Shown here: in pieces, positions 46,641 to 58,302 of the stretch
Numbering within the stretch: the stretch's first letter is position 1
How the letters are laid out: each line of letters begins with the position of its first letter
Assembly (NCBI GenBank): GCA_910589415.1
Contig: OU342630.1
Coordinates: forward strand, 90,826,186-90,890,185
Direction of reading: 5' to 3'
Source: Malachius bipustulatus
Lineage: Eukaryota > Arthropoda > Insecta > Coleoptera > Melyridae
DNA length: 64,000 bases
Position numbers and translations under genes: made by a program
Notes under the pieces: model-generated
Told to the model about the DNA's origin: nothing
Databases searched by the model: none
The model's input: only the letters and a program-made list of their open reading frames with translations

Positions 46641-49575
46641 TGGACTTAAAAGATAATTCCTTCATGTCGAAAACGCTTTGCACCAACAACATACAAAAAT
46701 TTGACCGAAATTTTATTAAATTCCAAAATTTTCTCTACTTCTTTTAGTTTTTACAACTCCTGTAATTTTTCTAATTATAATAAACAATATTAACTAGTAT
46801 TACAGTCAAAATATTCAAAATTGAAAATTACACTAAAAAAAATGAGCTAAAAATTTGTGAAATTTCAAAGTTACAAGAAGTTAGAAATTTCATTACTGAG
46901 ATTACATTGCTTAGCTATCTCCATACTATCAGATAAGAAATTAAGGAATACTATTAACATAGTGTTCCAAAGCAGTTTACCTTTAAAATTTTTCAAGATA
47001 TTGGAAAAAGGTTTACCTTTGATATGTCTTTACAAAGCAGAAAAGTCCCCATCAGATAACGAAAGATTAATAAATGTCATAAAAATTGTCGTACAATAAA
47101 ATCATTTGACGTTAGGCCAGATCTGCAACAATGAAGAACGAACTAAACATAATCTTATAGCTACCCGACATTGGTCAACTCTGATAGGTAGGTATGTTCG
47201 TCCAAAAAAATGTTTGTCTGAAAAAATTTGCCTAGACTCACTTCGTTCAGTTCTCGATCGGTCAACGCCTATGCAGTAAGACCCCTACCGTTTCGTAACA
47301 AAATGTTTCAATAAAAACATGAGACAAGATTTTTTTTCTAAAAACAAGCCTTACGCAATGAATCCTTCTCGATTAAGAGACTGTCATCTTTATTAGAACC
47401 TCCGTAAAATTTACAGTCTGAGGTGAAGCCTGTTTTGTTCGTATTAATAACCAATTACACCATCAGGCCAAAACTGCAACGAATTTACTGTTGGCTCCAT
47501 AGGACAAGTACATACACCTAATTGATATGATGCATATGGAACTCTGGAACAGTAGTTCTTGAAGTAAGATTTCCAGAGAGCATAAACTGTAATAATTCTC
47601 GTCCAAATTCATCCAAATAGCTCAAAATATCACCGCAACAGGAGTAGGTAATATGCAGTGCATAAAAATTTGACAAAAAAATCTTACTCCATCGTCTCTT
47701 CAACCTTCAAGTTTTTCATCATTTGATGCATTCGATATCTGATGGTAACGTTTTCGATGCCAGAGCTTTGACCAAATCAGAAAATCAGTCAGTTTCAGCA
47801 TCCTCGGAAAACGTTTGAAAATTTAAGTTTCTACAAGCAGATTGTTAGAATTCATTTGGAAGAAAATAGGTATAATGTAGTATAAACTCCAGAGAAAAAA
47901 GTCTAGATTACACACAATCTATTACGTCGTCGTACACTCTTTAATGGTATACGGAAGAGAAAATTAATATTTCTTAGATAACAGTATGTCGATGATACAT
48001 CGATGTTAGACTATCGATGGTCCCGGCTAAGCTAAAGGTTCTTATGAAAACCTTCAAAATTGCATTAGCTTTGAATATCTATCTACTGCATTGTAGTTGT
48101 TTTTTCTAAAAATTACTATAAAGATAATAAGTAGCAATAATAACCATAAATGGAAATATGTCCAAAATTCAAATCCATTAACAATTTTGATAAAATAACG
48201 ATAAATATGTGGTCAGCGTAATACCCTTAAGGTATAAACTTGATGCGATATTGTTTCTACCTACGCCAACTGCGACTCCTCATCATTGCGTAATGGCCCT
48301 ATCTACTTTGAACCATTCATCATTGTGTTGGGGGTACGCCAGGGAAACTGAAGGGAACACTGACAGTGGGATGACATGACGGTAGGATATAAATCTCCCT
48401 GAAGTGCTCTACTATAAAGGTGTGTTGCCACATGGCCACATGGGCTTGTCGTGCATTAGAAGTTATAGATGTTACATTAAATTCAATAAGGAAGTAATGT
48501 ATCTGAGAAGGTTGTTATCAAAGAACTGACAATAAAAGGTTATTCGAAGATATTACGTTCCAAAAAAGCAAACTTTCATTATTTAGGATCCAGAAAGAAC
48601 TAAACTTGACGTATTTAACATTCGGAATTATTAGATTTGCGTATTGACACAAAATACATGACCGTATTATTTTAAATTAAACTATTGAAAGCAATATAAG
48701 TTATTATTGTATTTCCCTTCTATTAGCATTCCAGAGAGCCACTGGGTAAGTTTATCTCCCATGGAGCTCCCACTTGAAACTGAAGGTGTTGCCTGTCGAG
48801 CCACATATTTCTGCGCCTAGGGGATGGATTACTAAGAAAGATTGTTCTGCATGTCAGACGCCTTCACCAGAGAAAACATTTGTCTTCGATTAATATGATA
48901 ATTTAACCCAGCTATGCTGCGGTCTCATTTTAGCATTATTGAATCAATTGGATGCTTCAGTAGAGGCAATTATTATTGGTAATGTGAATAAAAATAGAAC
49001 TTTGTTTTCATTGCAAATAAAATTCAAATAAAAATGATGTTGTCATATTCACATCAATGGTCATCAATTTTTATACAAATGTATTGTATTTTTCTCGCAA
49101 ATTTATTTATGCCTCCAGCTTGCGATATAGTAGTATGCTCAGAATAACACAATAATATAAAATAGGTATATCCACTAAAATTTAAAAAAAGTTACTTCAA
49201 CCCACATATCCAAGAGATGGAAGGCATCAGAACGATCTCCATTATCTCCTTTGAAAAACACATCCAACTTGCAGTTCAGGATTCAACTCGGCGGATTGCA
49301 GCGACGTTTCAAGTATCTGGTCAGACAAGAACTAGGCGTTGCAATGACATCTATATCAGTGAATCTGAGGATCGCATTAGGGCGGGCTAGTCTCTCATAA
49401 ACAATCACTGCCAACCTACAAGCTCTTCTCAAAAAAATCGTGGAACTTAATTACCGAAGTTGGGTTACGACTGACCCTAAGAGAATTACTGACACGCTCA
49501 ATCCGTTTTCGTTTCAAACGACTCTTCCCGTCTAGGAGCACTCATGGATATAATATAGCAGAAATAACGTATAGT
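46641..49575. other. Ddr intron, nothing recognised
   Basis: About 2.9 kb without any motif. 49205-49400 reads RRIAATFQVS and TRTRRCND in one frame, which weakly resembles the helix-turn-helix of a Tc1-like transposase, but no catalytic part follows. Confidence 0.35.
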
Positions 49576-49579
49576 CTGG

Positions 49580-49980
49580 CACTATGGATCGGCCAAATGG
49601 GAAGAATTTAGGGAACATTATCGAGCTTTTAGATAGCGGAGCGTTTGTTTCGGATCTAATTATCTATCTGCGTCTGCTAAGGAGGATGCTCAGGTCATCT
49701 TAACTGGCATGAAAGCTTTTCCCTTATCCAAAAACAGTCATCAAATAGCAAACCTTGGTTCAACAAAAGATGCAAGGAAGCTGTTGCCTTCAAACAACTT
49801 GCTTTTCGCCAATGGCGAGAGAGCCCCGACGGTACAAATCACCACAATTTCACCCTTGCTCGAAAAAGATGCAAAGTAATAATAGGCCAAACCAAGGAAG
49901 CTCACAACCGACGAATCAGGAATATCATCCTACCCCCCAGAATATCAGTAATCCGAAAAATCCTGCCTGAAATCTTTTTG
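49580..49980 (+). pseudogene. LINE ORF2 fragment between endonuclease and RT
   Basis: Frame pieces read AKWEEFREHYRAF, SASAKEDAQVILTGMKAF and PWFNKRCKEAVAFKQLAFRQ, then FTLARKRCKVIIGQTKEAHN. The GM..F(I)P ... PWF...C..AV..K..AF..W block is the spacer that precedes RT in several insect LINEs. It stops before any RT motif, where transposase sequence begins. Confidence 0.65.
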
Positions 49981-50099
49981 GTAGGTCACTAAAGCTGTCA
50001 GCCAGAAATTCACCAGATCTACGATTCGCCACTTACACGGATTGGCGGCACTATTGCGCATCGGCGAAATATGATGAAAAATGGTTTACTCTATTGCGG

Positions 50100-51160
50100 A
50101 GAGAGTTCCCATTATCGCTTTGTTTTTCAAAAATGGCGAGTGCGGCAATCGTACTGTAAATTTATTGATTCAATAGCATCCCGATAAACACTCAAGCAAA
50201 AAATACGTGTGGTCACAAAATTTCAAGAAACATGTTCAGAAGCGAAAAAAAAAAACCGAGACCCTCAACATGAACTCCGGGTGAAAAAAAAGGCTACTAT
50301 GATTGGAGTTTTGGGACAAATTTCTGCAGATTCAACATTGAGTACATGAAAATTGACCACTGTAACTAACATCAACTACTATACTCGCCGCATCCTTAAG
50401 GCAGCATAAGTTTAATTCGTACAAAATTCATTTAGTATTCACATGAACTGAACGAGGATGATTTCGATCGACAATAGGAGTTTTACGCAGTTATGACTGA
50501 AGGAACAGGTGCTATTGCGAATTACTTTCAACATTTGTTTTCTCAACGAGAGTACATTTTTCTTAAATGCTACTTTAAATGTAAAAATGTAAATCGTAAT
50601 AACCATCGATATTGGACGGAGGTGAACTCCAAGGATTTTCCACGAAGTCCATTCTCAACATCCTGAAAAACTAAATGCCTGGGCCGGTATTTTTGGAGAC
50701 GGCATAATTTGTCCCATTTTTGTTAAAGGGAATCTGACGGGTGAAGGTTACCTGAAAGTGCTCGAAGATCTTGTTCATGCATTGCTTGTTGATGTCGTTG
50801 AAAGTGATGATTGTTACCTACAAGATCATTTATTTGACTTTCCAGCAAGATGGAGCTCCACCATATTGTGCGCTGTCTGTTCGGAGGTTTCTGGACAGAG
50901 TTTTCCCGAAACAATGGATTAAACGAAGAGGTGTTCTGGAACGGCCTTCCCACTCACCAGATTTAAGTCCTTTGAACTTTTTCTTGTGGGATCATCTCAA
51001 AAGTAAAATTTACGCAACAGAACTTGGGTCTCTGAGCATCGACGCCTTGTTGAAGAATGCGGCCAAAATACGTCACTAATCCTTCAAAATGTAGGGTAAA
51101 ATGTTCGAGCAGAATTTGATTTCTTGTATGGAAGTTGGTGGCGCACAATTTTAACATTAT
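50100..51160 (+). pseudogene. Decayed DUF4817-type DDE transposase, copy T2
   Basis: Pieces in order: a possible N-terminal remnant (IALFFKNGECGNRTVNLLIQ), LNEDDFDR, VMTEGTGAIANYFQHLFS, NNHRYWTEVN, HPEKLNAWAGIFGDGIICPI and VKGNLTGEGYLKVLEDLVHA. The best frame (50771-51079) follows: TFQQDGAPPYCALSVRRFLD, RVFPKQWIKRRG, RPSHSPDLSPLNFFLWDHLK. The QQDGAPP and SPDLSPLNFFLW blocks contain the second catalytic Asp and the downstream DDE region. The C-terminal EFDFLYGSW and GG-type block ends near 51150. At least three frameshifts are present. It resembles T1 in order but is a distinct family. Confidence 0.8.
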
Positions 51161-51419
51161 TTGTGGAGCTAATAAAAATCTCTTATGGTATTGAATGCTA
51201 AATGCTTTCTCTTTTTTTCCAGCTTTTCCTTTTTTTTTCTGATGGATGGTTGAACAATAATTATTGAATTTTTTTCTACGATATAGCTAGCAGATCGATA
51301 ATTTTGATTTTTTTTTTATATAGTATTCAGTGCAAAAAAAGAGTTTTAAAGAGTTTAAAAAGAATTAGATTCGCCCTGTAATATTTAAGCCTTGCCCAAA
51401 AATTGTGGTATCATTGTAA

Positions 51420-51588
51420 GGAGAATTTTGTACCTTTCAAATGTTGATGTATGACTCGATTTTTGTTCCTACTTTTGAAGGTAGCTACTCCCGCACGGGG
51501 GATCGACTTGGATGATTACATTTGTTACCCAAAAATGTTCCCCTCGATAATAAAATTTTACCTTTTCGATGACCCAACCTGTATAGAA
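51420..51588. mobile_element. Right terminal region downstream of transposase T2
   Basis: The sequence ends TCGATGACCCAACCTGTATAG, that is a CAGG-type terminus next to TA. Its complement shares spaced matches (ACAAAT, ATCCAAG, CCCCC, GGGAGTAGCTAC) with the left terminus at 33539. It is plausibly the right end of the element that carried T2; the left end was not found. Confidence 0.45.
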
Positions 51589-51589
51589 G

Positions 51590-53838
51590 AAACATTATCT
51601 TCAGAATGCCTAATTTAGAGATCTGTAACTCCTAAGGGTAGCCGCTGTTTATTAAGAAAACTTTAATTAGTTTTTTCAAATTTTCAATTCTACTGTAAGT
51701 AGACACATAATTACGGGACACCTGTATACGTATACTGCTGCGAGGAACGCTACGAAAAATTTATAAACTCTCACGTAAGAAGCACATTAGAAGTTTTTCA
51801 ACTTTCGAAAAGATTTTTTTGAGTTGCCTACCCCTAATCGATCATATTTTAAAGGAACGTACCTCCCGGAGCACGATCGATCACGGAACTTTTTTATTTA
51901 CCACTATAAATTGGTCACCCATCTAAGTACTGACCAAGAAAAGTCATGCTGCACTTTAGAGATCGTTTGACCGAAACTCTAGCAGCTTGGCTATTGTGAC
52001 CGATATAAACAGTCATTTTAAGATCTAGCTTTTTTGTTTATGAATTATTGTTCTGTTTATGTAGAGATTCTAAAGAGATTGGAGACTGAACTAAAATGGT
52101 TCATTACGTTATTTTCTAGGAAACTTGTAACCATAAAAAAATTAATGACTGTTGGTTTCGTTTCACGTCTTCGTCTTATCCAGTAAATTTAACAACTTAA
52201 GTAGGCTTCATTATAAAACAAAGTTTTACCATATACCTACCGAATAGAACCATAAATCAAGTGACGTGTTTAACAGCTTTCCACATTACAACAATAAAAA
52301 TTTTAATTTACTTTCAAAAACACCCTTTATATATCGTGTTCCTGTATATCATGAGAAGGAAGTGTAAAAAAATTGCGTTAGAAAATTTTCAACCTGAAAC
52401 TTGAATTTTAATTCGAAACTTCAAAAGAGTAAGCATAAAAGTTTGTAAAGAGAATATAAATTAAGAAACTGCCAACTTGTCGATCTTTAATAGAATTAAT
52501 GTGTTTATTTTTCTGAAGTTTCATTAGGCTTATTATCGACTTTGCTTAATAGACTGAGTTTTCAGTTCACTGTTGAAAGCTTCACGTCGGCATTAGTACA
52601 AAATTTGCATGAATTTGCAGGATCCAACGTCAGGACTGCAAAAAGGAATAAAAGTAAAATATTTATTCTCCATCATTAAAGCAGCTCAACATATCAAACG
52701 GTTCAGCTCTAAAGTCTTATTATGTTTATCACCCGAGCCCTTCAAAGTGAATATTCATCAAGCGAAGTGAGCTGTCTTCAAACACAAAAATAAATTCACG
52801 GTTTAAATAAATTGATTTAAATTAAATATTTTTCTGTGCCGTTGGTAGTGTTTGTGTTTTTGGAAAAGACAAATTGTATGCAAATTACCGCCTTAGAAAC
52901 AGCAAACCGAAAATGTAACATCATATTTTTTTTTTTATAACTGAATCTAATAATACCTAATGAGTTAAACAAAATTTTAAATTTTTTAGTGCACACATGA
53001 TAATAACAATATATTATGTAGGTATGTACATGTAAAACCGGTGGGGCATTCAATTGCCATTGTTAAACTTAATTTACCGACGAACACCTGCAAAAATGAC
53101 AAAAGCACACTATTCAGTTATACTTCGAAAATGACAAATATCTTTCTGGAGTTGAAAAGTAAAATTGCACCCAGAGTGATATGTGTCTTAACTATAAACG
53201 CCATTAGTAAGTTTATTATACCCCTTAGGTTAGGCAATTTTTTATGGAATTTTAAATACCTAGTACATTTTCTTACGGGTTTGTTTGCTTTCATGTAATA
53301 AGTTCAACGATATAGACCCAAAACAATAAAATCACAAAGTTTATCTGACTCAGACCGCAACTGTAAAAACCAATAATATAAGATTTTCTCAGAACATAAA
53401 TGAAAATATAATACATAGGACGTCATATTTAAAAAACACAGACAATATCATGATTATACTGACCCGAGGGACACCCTATATATTTTTTACATCAGTAAAT
53501 TAAATAATGAAAATCACCTGTTTTTTTCATTTTTTACCAACTCAAAATTAAAAAAAAAAGGATTTATTGACGGGTATTGCGACATATTCATAATACCTAA
53601 TATTTCAATATAAAATAAAATATGTATTTTGTCTGCGCCATTTATTAAAACCCTGTAGATATGTCACTAAATAATATGTAAGAAAAAAAGTATCTTTCAA
53701 GATTTGAAAAAATCTGTTAACAATCTTTCATTACTCTAATTTACTGTAGGTACCTACTTATTTACGAGGCATGGATCTATAAAAACACGTACAAAAGCTA
53801 TATTTTTTCGTTTTAAAAAGTTTCAACGTAATTTTTAC
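51590..53838. other. Ddr intron, nothing recognised
   Basis: A lone GGGACACCCTATA end occurs near 53469 and an AAACCCTGTAGATA end near 53650. No gene was seen. Confidence 0.35.
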
Positions 53839-53944
53839 CTGGAGTTTTGCGGACCCACTGACTTGGGTTCGTAAGAAGAACTTGCTGAGATGGCGTGGTC
53901 TGGAATACGCCCTTCCTCCATGCCAAGTGCCGCACGACATTCCT
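53839..53944 (-). CDS. Ddr: Ddr exon 1 of 6 seen: start of discoidin domain
   Basis: Acceptor TTTTTTCAG, donor AG|GTAAAA. Two bases finish a codon from an unseen upstream exon, then ECRAALGMEEGRIPDHAI and SASSSYEPKSVGPQNS follow, with a final AG that joins A of the next exon to give Arg. C.(A)LGM..G.IPD..I(T/S)ASS is the opening of the DDR discoidin domain, and the Cys is the conserved disulphide partner of the VELYGC cysteine. At the position of the collagen-trench Trp of vertebrate DDR2 (SSQW) this protein has Tyr (SSSY). The exon with the signal peptide must lie upstream; none was recognised between 53945 and 64000. Confidence 0.95.
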
Positions 53945-55764
53945 CTGAAAAAATATAGCCAGATGAATAATAATGAAACAACTTACAAGGATTGCATCAG
54001 ATACATCTCGAACTGGAGTTGATTCAGTGCTAAGTATCATACATTGAAGGGATTGCGGATAAAGCTAAATGCTAAAATACGAGGACAATTATTATTCAAA
54101 TATTTTTTCCGCCAAAATATTCTTTAGTACCTGAGGACCAGTTGCATAGTCAATTTTAAAGTAAATTTAGTGTATAGTCACTTTTGTCACATATTGAAAT
54201 TTGACTCTAATGTTTTTTAGGTTACTATTTATTTTATTACGAAACCGGCCCTGAGTTTTTAAGTGTCCATTTACGGAACTGTTTTTTATTGTAGGCATAC
54301 CCTTATGGATAATAGAACCATGTCTGAATTTTTGTGTATGGGTTCTCTATTTAATAATCCGTATTTGGAAAAACTCAGGATATGACCGTCTACCATATAG
54401 AATCTGGGATTCTTTGATTTTTTGAAAATTTTTAAGGGTCTAATTGATGGCTCTTGATGACTTGCTAACCTACAAATAATTAATTTATTTATAACAATAA
54501 AAAAGTTATGATGAAAATATGAACTCTAGTTTCTTCAGTTTTTTTCAGGATATTTCAGGAAATACTAGGTACTGGAGATATTTCAAATTTTTTTCGCAAA
54601 ATTCTCATCTCAATTTTCTTTAATAATTCAACGGACGAGGTCGTTGAAGGGTTTAATATACCCCTGCAGTAGCCCATGAAACATTTCTAGCCCTGTATAA
54701 TAATAAATAATAAATAATAAAAAAATACCAAAGAATGGTTGAGAGAATATTGAAATTTTGTCTAAAATTTCCCAAGCTTATCCCACTTTTAAAAATATCC
54801 TCTTTAAAGCAATTCAGTAGGTGGCTTTCAAAAAACACAAAAAAAATGTATAAAAGTAGTTCCGAATTATTTTATGAGTTGAAAGGTGTCTTGTAACCCC
54901 GGGTTCTAAGCCACCGGGGTGCTTCTATACCCAGATTTTTTCAAATAGAGTTAAAAAAGAGTTAATAAATAGAAAACCTGTACAACACAAAAATTTAGAA
55001 TTATTGCTCCTTTCTTTAGAAAGTTACAATAAAAAACTGTTCTGTAAATTGACCCTTAATAAACACTTAAAACTGATAGTTAAAAAAATACTTTCGGCGA
55101 AAAAATTTATTTGCATTTTTTCATATTTTGGCTTTATTTACAAGCCGTTCAATTTATGATACTTACCACTGAATTATATTGTATTGTTTTCAATCTTATC
55201 GGTCTGGAATATTGCGAGGTTTATATCTCCCAGTATCTTTTTCATATAGGTACTTGAAAAACATTGGTTAACATTTTAGGAAAAAAAAATAAAATTAAAA
55301 TTTGGCAAAATTCAACATGCTGGTAATTTTGTATATGTAAACATTTTTATTTCCAACTTTCCCTGCATCAAACTTCCAGCTTTAATTAAAACATAATAAC
55401 ATTATGTTATATTAAAATGTTTTTTTATGTTTCTCTAATAAGTAACAGAGAAAATCGAAAAAACTCACGAGACAACTAAGCACATATAGTTAGTTTAAGT
55501 TATATTATTTCAGTTACTGATAAATATTAACTACTACTCACAATGAACAAATTACATGGAAGTATTTTATATATCCCCTTCAAAGCCTTATAACATTTTT
55601 TTTGACTGGCCGCACAAAATATTTAAAATAAAAAAAAATTCGCACATCAAAAATTAAAATTTTTGCAAAGTTTTCAATAGCGATTTTTCTGAAAACTATG
55701 ACAAATACAAAAAATTACAAGACGTACGAATTTTTAGGAAATTAGTTTAGCTTCCTTTTTTATA
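53945..55764. other. Upstream Ddr intron, family A-like half element
   Basis: 54370-54700 resembles one arm of family A (GATTTTTTGAAAATTTTTAA, GGCTCTTGATGACTTG, TTTTTTTCAGGATATTTCAGG) and ends AGCCCTGTATAAT. No partner arm was found. The rest is unassigned. Confidence 0.45.
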
Positions 55765-57186
55765 CAGGCTGTCCCGTAATTAGCGTGCAATACTGAAACA
55801 GCAGATTCTATTTTCAAAAATATGAAAAAAAGTTCCTATAAAAATAGGTCGAGAAATGCTTCCTAAGGGGGCTACAGCCCCCAAAAGGGGAGCCCATGAA
55901 GATGGTTTTTATTTAATACCTCCGAACCCGTTCAAGATAGAAAAGTGAAATTTTATAGGGAAATTAGGGAATTTATCAAACTTTTTATGGCCAATAAGGC
56001 CAATTACAAAAATTAAAAAATTTCCATCAGGGGGGGTCAGATAGGTGAAGAGTGAGGTTAAAATCACCTTAACTTTTTTTGTATGTACCTCGTGCCAGGA
56101 TTTGAGATCAGATTATGAAATGTTGAAGTTTTCTACACAAAAAAGTCGTCTTGCTGAATTTCGATAACAAAGCACCGTTTTCGCTTAAAATCGATTTGAA
56201 AATTACCTTACATGGCATAAAAATTCATATTGAAACACAACTAGAGAAAAATATTCAACGTAGGCCATGGATCACGGGATGTAATAAGTAACAGTTTGTT
56301 TGAAAATTGTGTTTCACGCTAATTAAGTAGAAGAAAAAGAAAATTTATTTAGTACTGTTTTGTAAAAATGGAAAGTTTCACTAACCAAGAGCTGGCTGAA
56401 ATGCGCTTCGTATATGGATTCTGCAATGGTCGTGATCTGGCGGCTGAGTATGAATACCGACGACGATTTTCAAACCGAAGAGCTCCTACACGTCAAATGT
56501 TCACCCGCATACGTCAACGTTTACCGGAAAATGGCAATTTTTGACGTGCTCGCGGTCAGGGGAGACCCCATCATAGGAATCATGCTTTTGAAAATTTTTG
56601 CCATTTTTTTGCTCAATAAATTTTCTTTTTCTTCTACTTAATTAGCGTGAAACACAATTTTCAAACAAACTGTTACTTATTACATCCCGTAATCCATGGC
56701 CTACGTTGAATATTTTTCTCTAGTTGTGTTTCAATATGAATTTTTATGCCATGTAAGGTAATTTTCAAATCGATTTTAAGCGAAAACGATGCATGTTATC
56801 GAAATTCATCAAGACGACATTTTTTGTGTAAAAAACTTCAACATTTCATTATCTGATCTCAAATCCTGGCACGAGGTACATAAAAAAAAGTTAGGGTGAT
56901 TTTAACCTCACTCTTCACCTATCTGACCCCCCTGATGGAAATTTTTTAATTTTTGTAATTGCATCTTATTGGTCATGAAAAGTTTGATAAATTCCCAAAA
57001 TTTCATTTTTCTATCTTGAACGGGTTCGGAGGTATTAAATAAAAACCATCTTCATGGGCTCCCCTTTCGGGGGCTGTAGCCCCCTTAGGAATCATTTCTC
57101 GACCTATTTTTATAGGAACTTTTTTTCATATTTTTGAAAATAGAATCTGCTGTTTCAGTATTGCACGCTAATTACGGGACACCCTG
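55765..57186. mobile_element. Palindromic TIR element carrying a transposase N-terminus (1,422 bp)
   Basis: The left end CAGGCTGTCCCGTAATTAGC and right end GCTAATTACGGGACACCCTG are complements, flanked by TA. The arms run about 585 and 570 bp (55765-56350 and 56617-57186) and are nearly identical. They share GGGGCTACAGCCCCC, GAACGGGTTCGGAGGTATTA and TTCACCTATCTGACCCCCCT in complement. Between them a unique centre of about 266 bp contains an ATG-initiated 58-codon ORF of the DUF4817 type. It is the only palindromic element here whose centre codes for something recognisable. Confidence 0.92.
56368..56544 (+). pseudogene. DUF4817-type transposase N-terminal ORF (58 codons)
   Basis: ATG at 56368 to TGA at 56542-56544. 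It reads MESFTNQELAEMRFVYGFCN, GRDLAAEYEYRRRFSNRRAP and TRQMFTRIRQRLPENGNF. The E.A.M.F.YG.CNG....A..EY..RFPNRR.P....F..I..RL.E.G.F pattern is the DUF4817 helix-turn-helix domain found at the N-terminus of insect Tc1/mariner-like transposases; it is thought to bind the element's ends. Full transposases are several hundred residues, so everything after the first domain is missing; beyond the stop the frame continues only briefly (RARGQGRPHHRNHAFEN). The start codon is 18 bp inside the unique centre, just beyond the left arm. Whether the short protein is made is unknown. Confidence 0.8.
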
Positions 57187-57690
57187 TATACCTTAGCTAT
57201 TTTTTGACATTTTCAATCGACGAAAGGTTCCTTTGGAGTGGGGGACCTGGCACCCCCTCCAAACTTGATTTTTGTGGTTTAATGATTTACGATACCTCTA
57301 CTAACATTTCCTCAAGAACAAGCCAATTTTACAAAACTTCTGGTGTATTTGCTCTTTACCGGACTGTTAAATGTTAAAACTCTTTTCCAGGCTTATTCCG
57401 TTAATGTTAAAAGAAACAAATTCAGGCAACTCAATGGGACTCAAACACTGGGTAGGTACTATGCCAAAAGTGGAGGAGCTATGTTTTTCAGCTCATAGTG
57501 GTGGAAAATGGATCATCTCCTTGAATAGATGAACTAGCTTTAAAAACCAATAAACGCGTGTTCAAGTGGAAATTAGTTGCTACACGTCACAGTTAATCAA
57601 TCTGGTAATTCCTCGTGTTGTAAATTATTTATTTTGGAGTCAAACAATCTATTTTCTTGGCATCAGTGGGGAAATCGTAAGGGTCTTTCT
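57187..57690. other. Intergenic or intronic, nothing recognised
   Basis: No gene or repeat was recognised between the palindromic element and the RT scrap. Confidence 0.4.
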
Positions 57691-57699
57691 ACGAAAATG

Positions 57700-57815
57700 T
57701 AAACCGCATCATGTGACTTTGTGCAGCCGATAATAAATTTCTTAGATAAAAGAGATATTGTTGATGGGCTCTTATTTGATCTATCAACAGCGTTTGATCA
57801 CTCAAAGAAATTTAG
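57700..57815 (+). pseudogene. LINE RT motif A scrap
   Basis: One frame reads QPIINFLDKRDIVDGLLFDL then STAFDHSKK, the RT motif A region (F-D-L-S-x-A-F-D) with its upstream helix. Nothing else of the element is nearby. Confidence 0.55.
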
Positions 57816-58239
57816 TTCATAATATTGATTAATAGTGATTATGGAGTAGTATTTCGTTGTGATAATAACGAAATTTATTGTCAAGATCAACTATTTGACA
57901 TTACTCAACGTCTTTAGTAATCCGCACAAAAATTCAATATTATTTAAGAGAATTACTAGATTTAATTAATTAATAAAACAGAATTCGTTCAGCCAATAAT
58001 TAGTTTTGTATATTATATAAAATTGTTAATTCTTACAACGAAACATAGTACAAAATAAATACATTATGACAATTAACAGGTTTAGCGTGCCAACGAATGA
58101 ATTAGGGTTGTGATGATGTATGTTTAATTAAAGCAACGAAGGAAGGTTATCAATATAAACAATATCATGATTGTACATTGATGAACAAAGTTTGTTATAT
58201 CAAAAAATGCATTCATTAATCTAATAATTCGTTTAATAG

Positions 58240-58302
58240 TAACAATAAACGCGTTCATGGCAACAATGAACGCGTTCGTACTATCAATAAACGTATCTGT
58301 TA
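58240..58302. repeat. Three 21-bp tandem repeats
   Basis: Units TAACAATAAACGCGTTCATGG, CAACAATGAACGCGTTCGTAC and TATCAATAAACGTATCTGTTA follow without gap (7 x 3 bp). They give the NAFIV repeats in the antisense ORF, which is not a gene. They may be subterminal repeats of a larger element. Confidence 0.7.
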
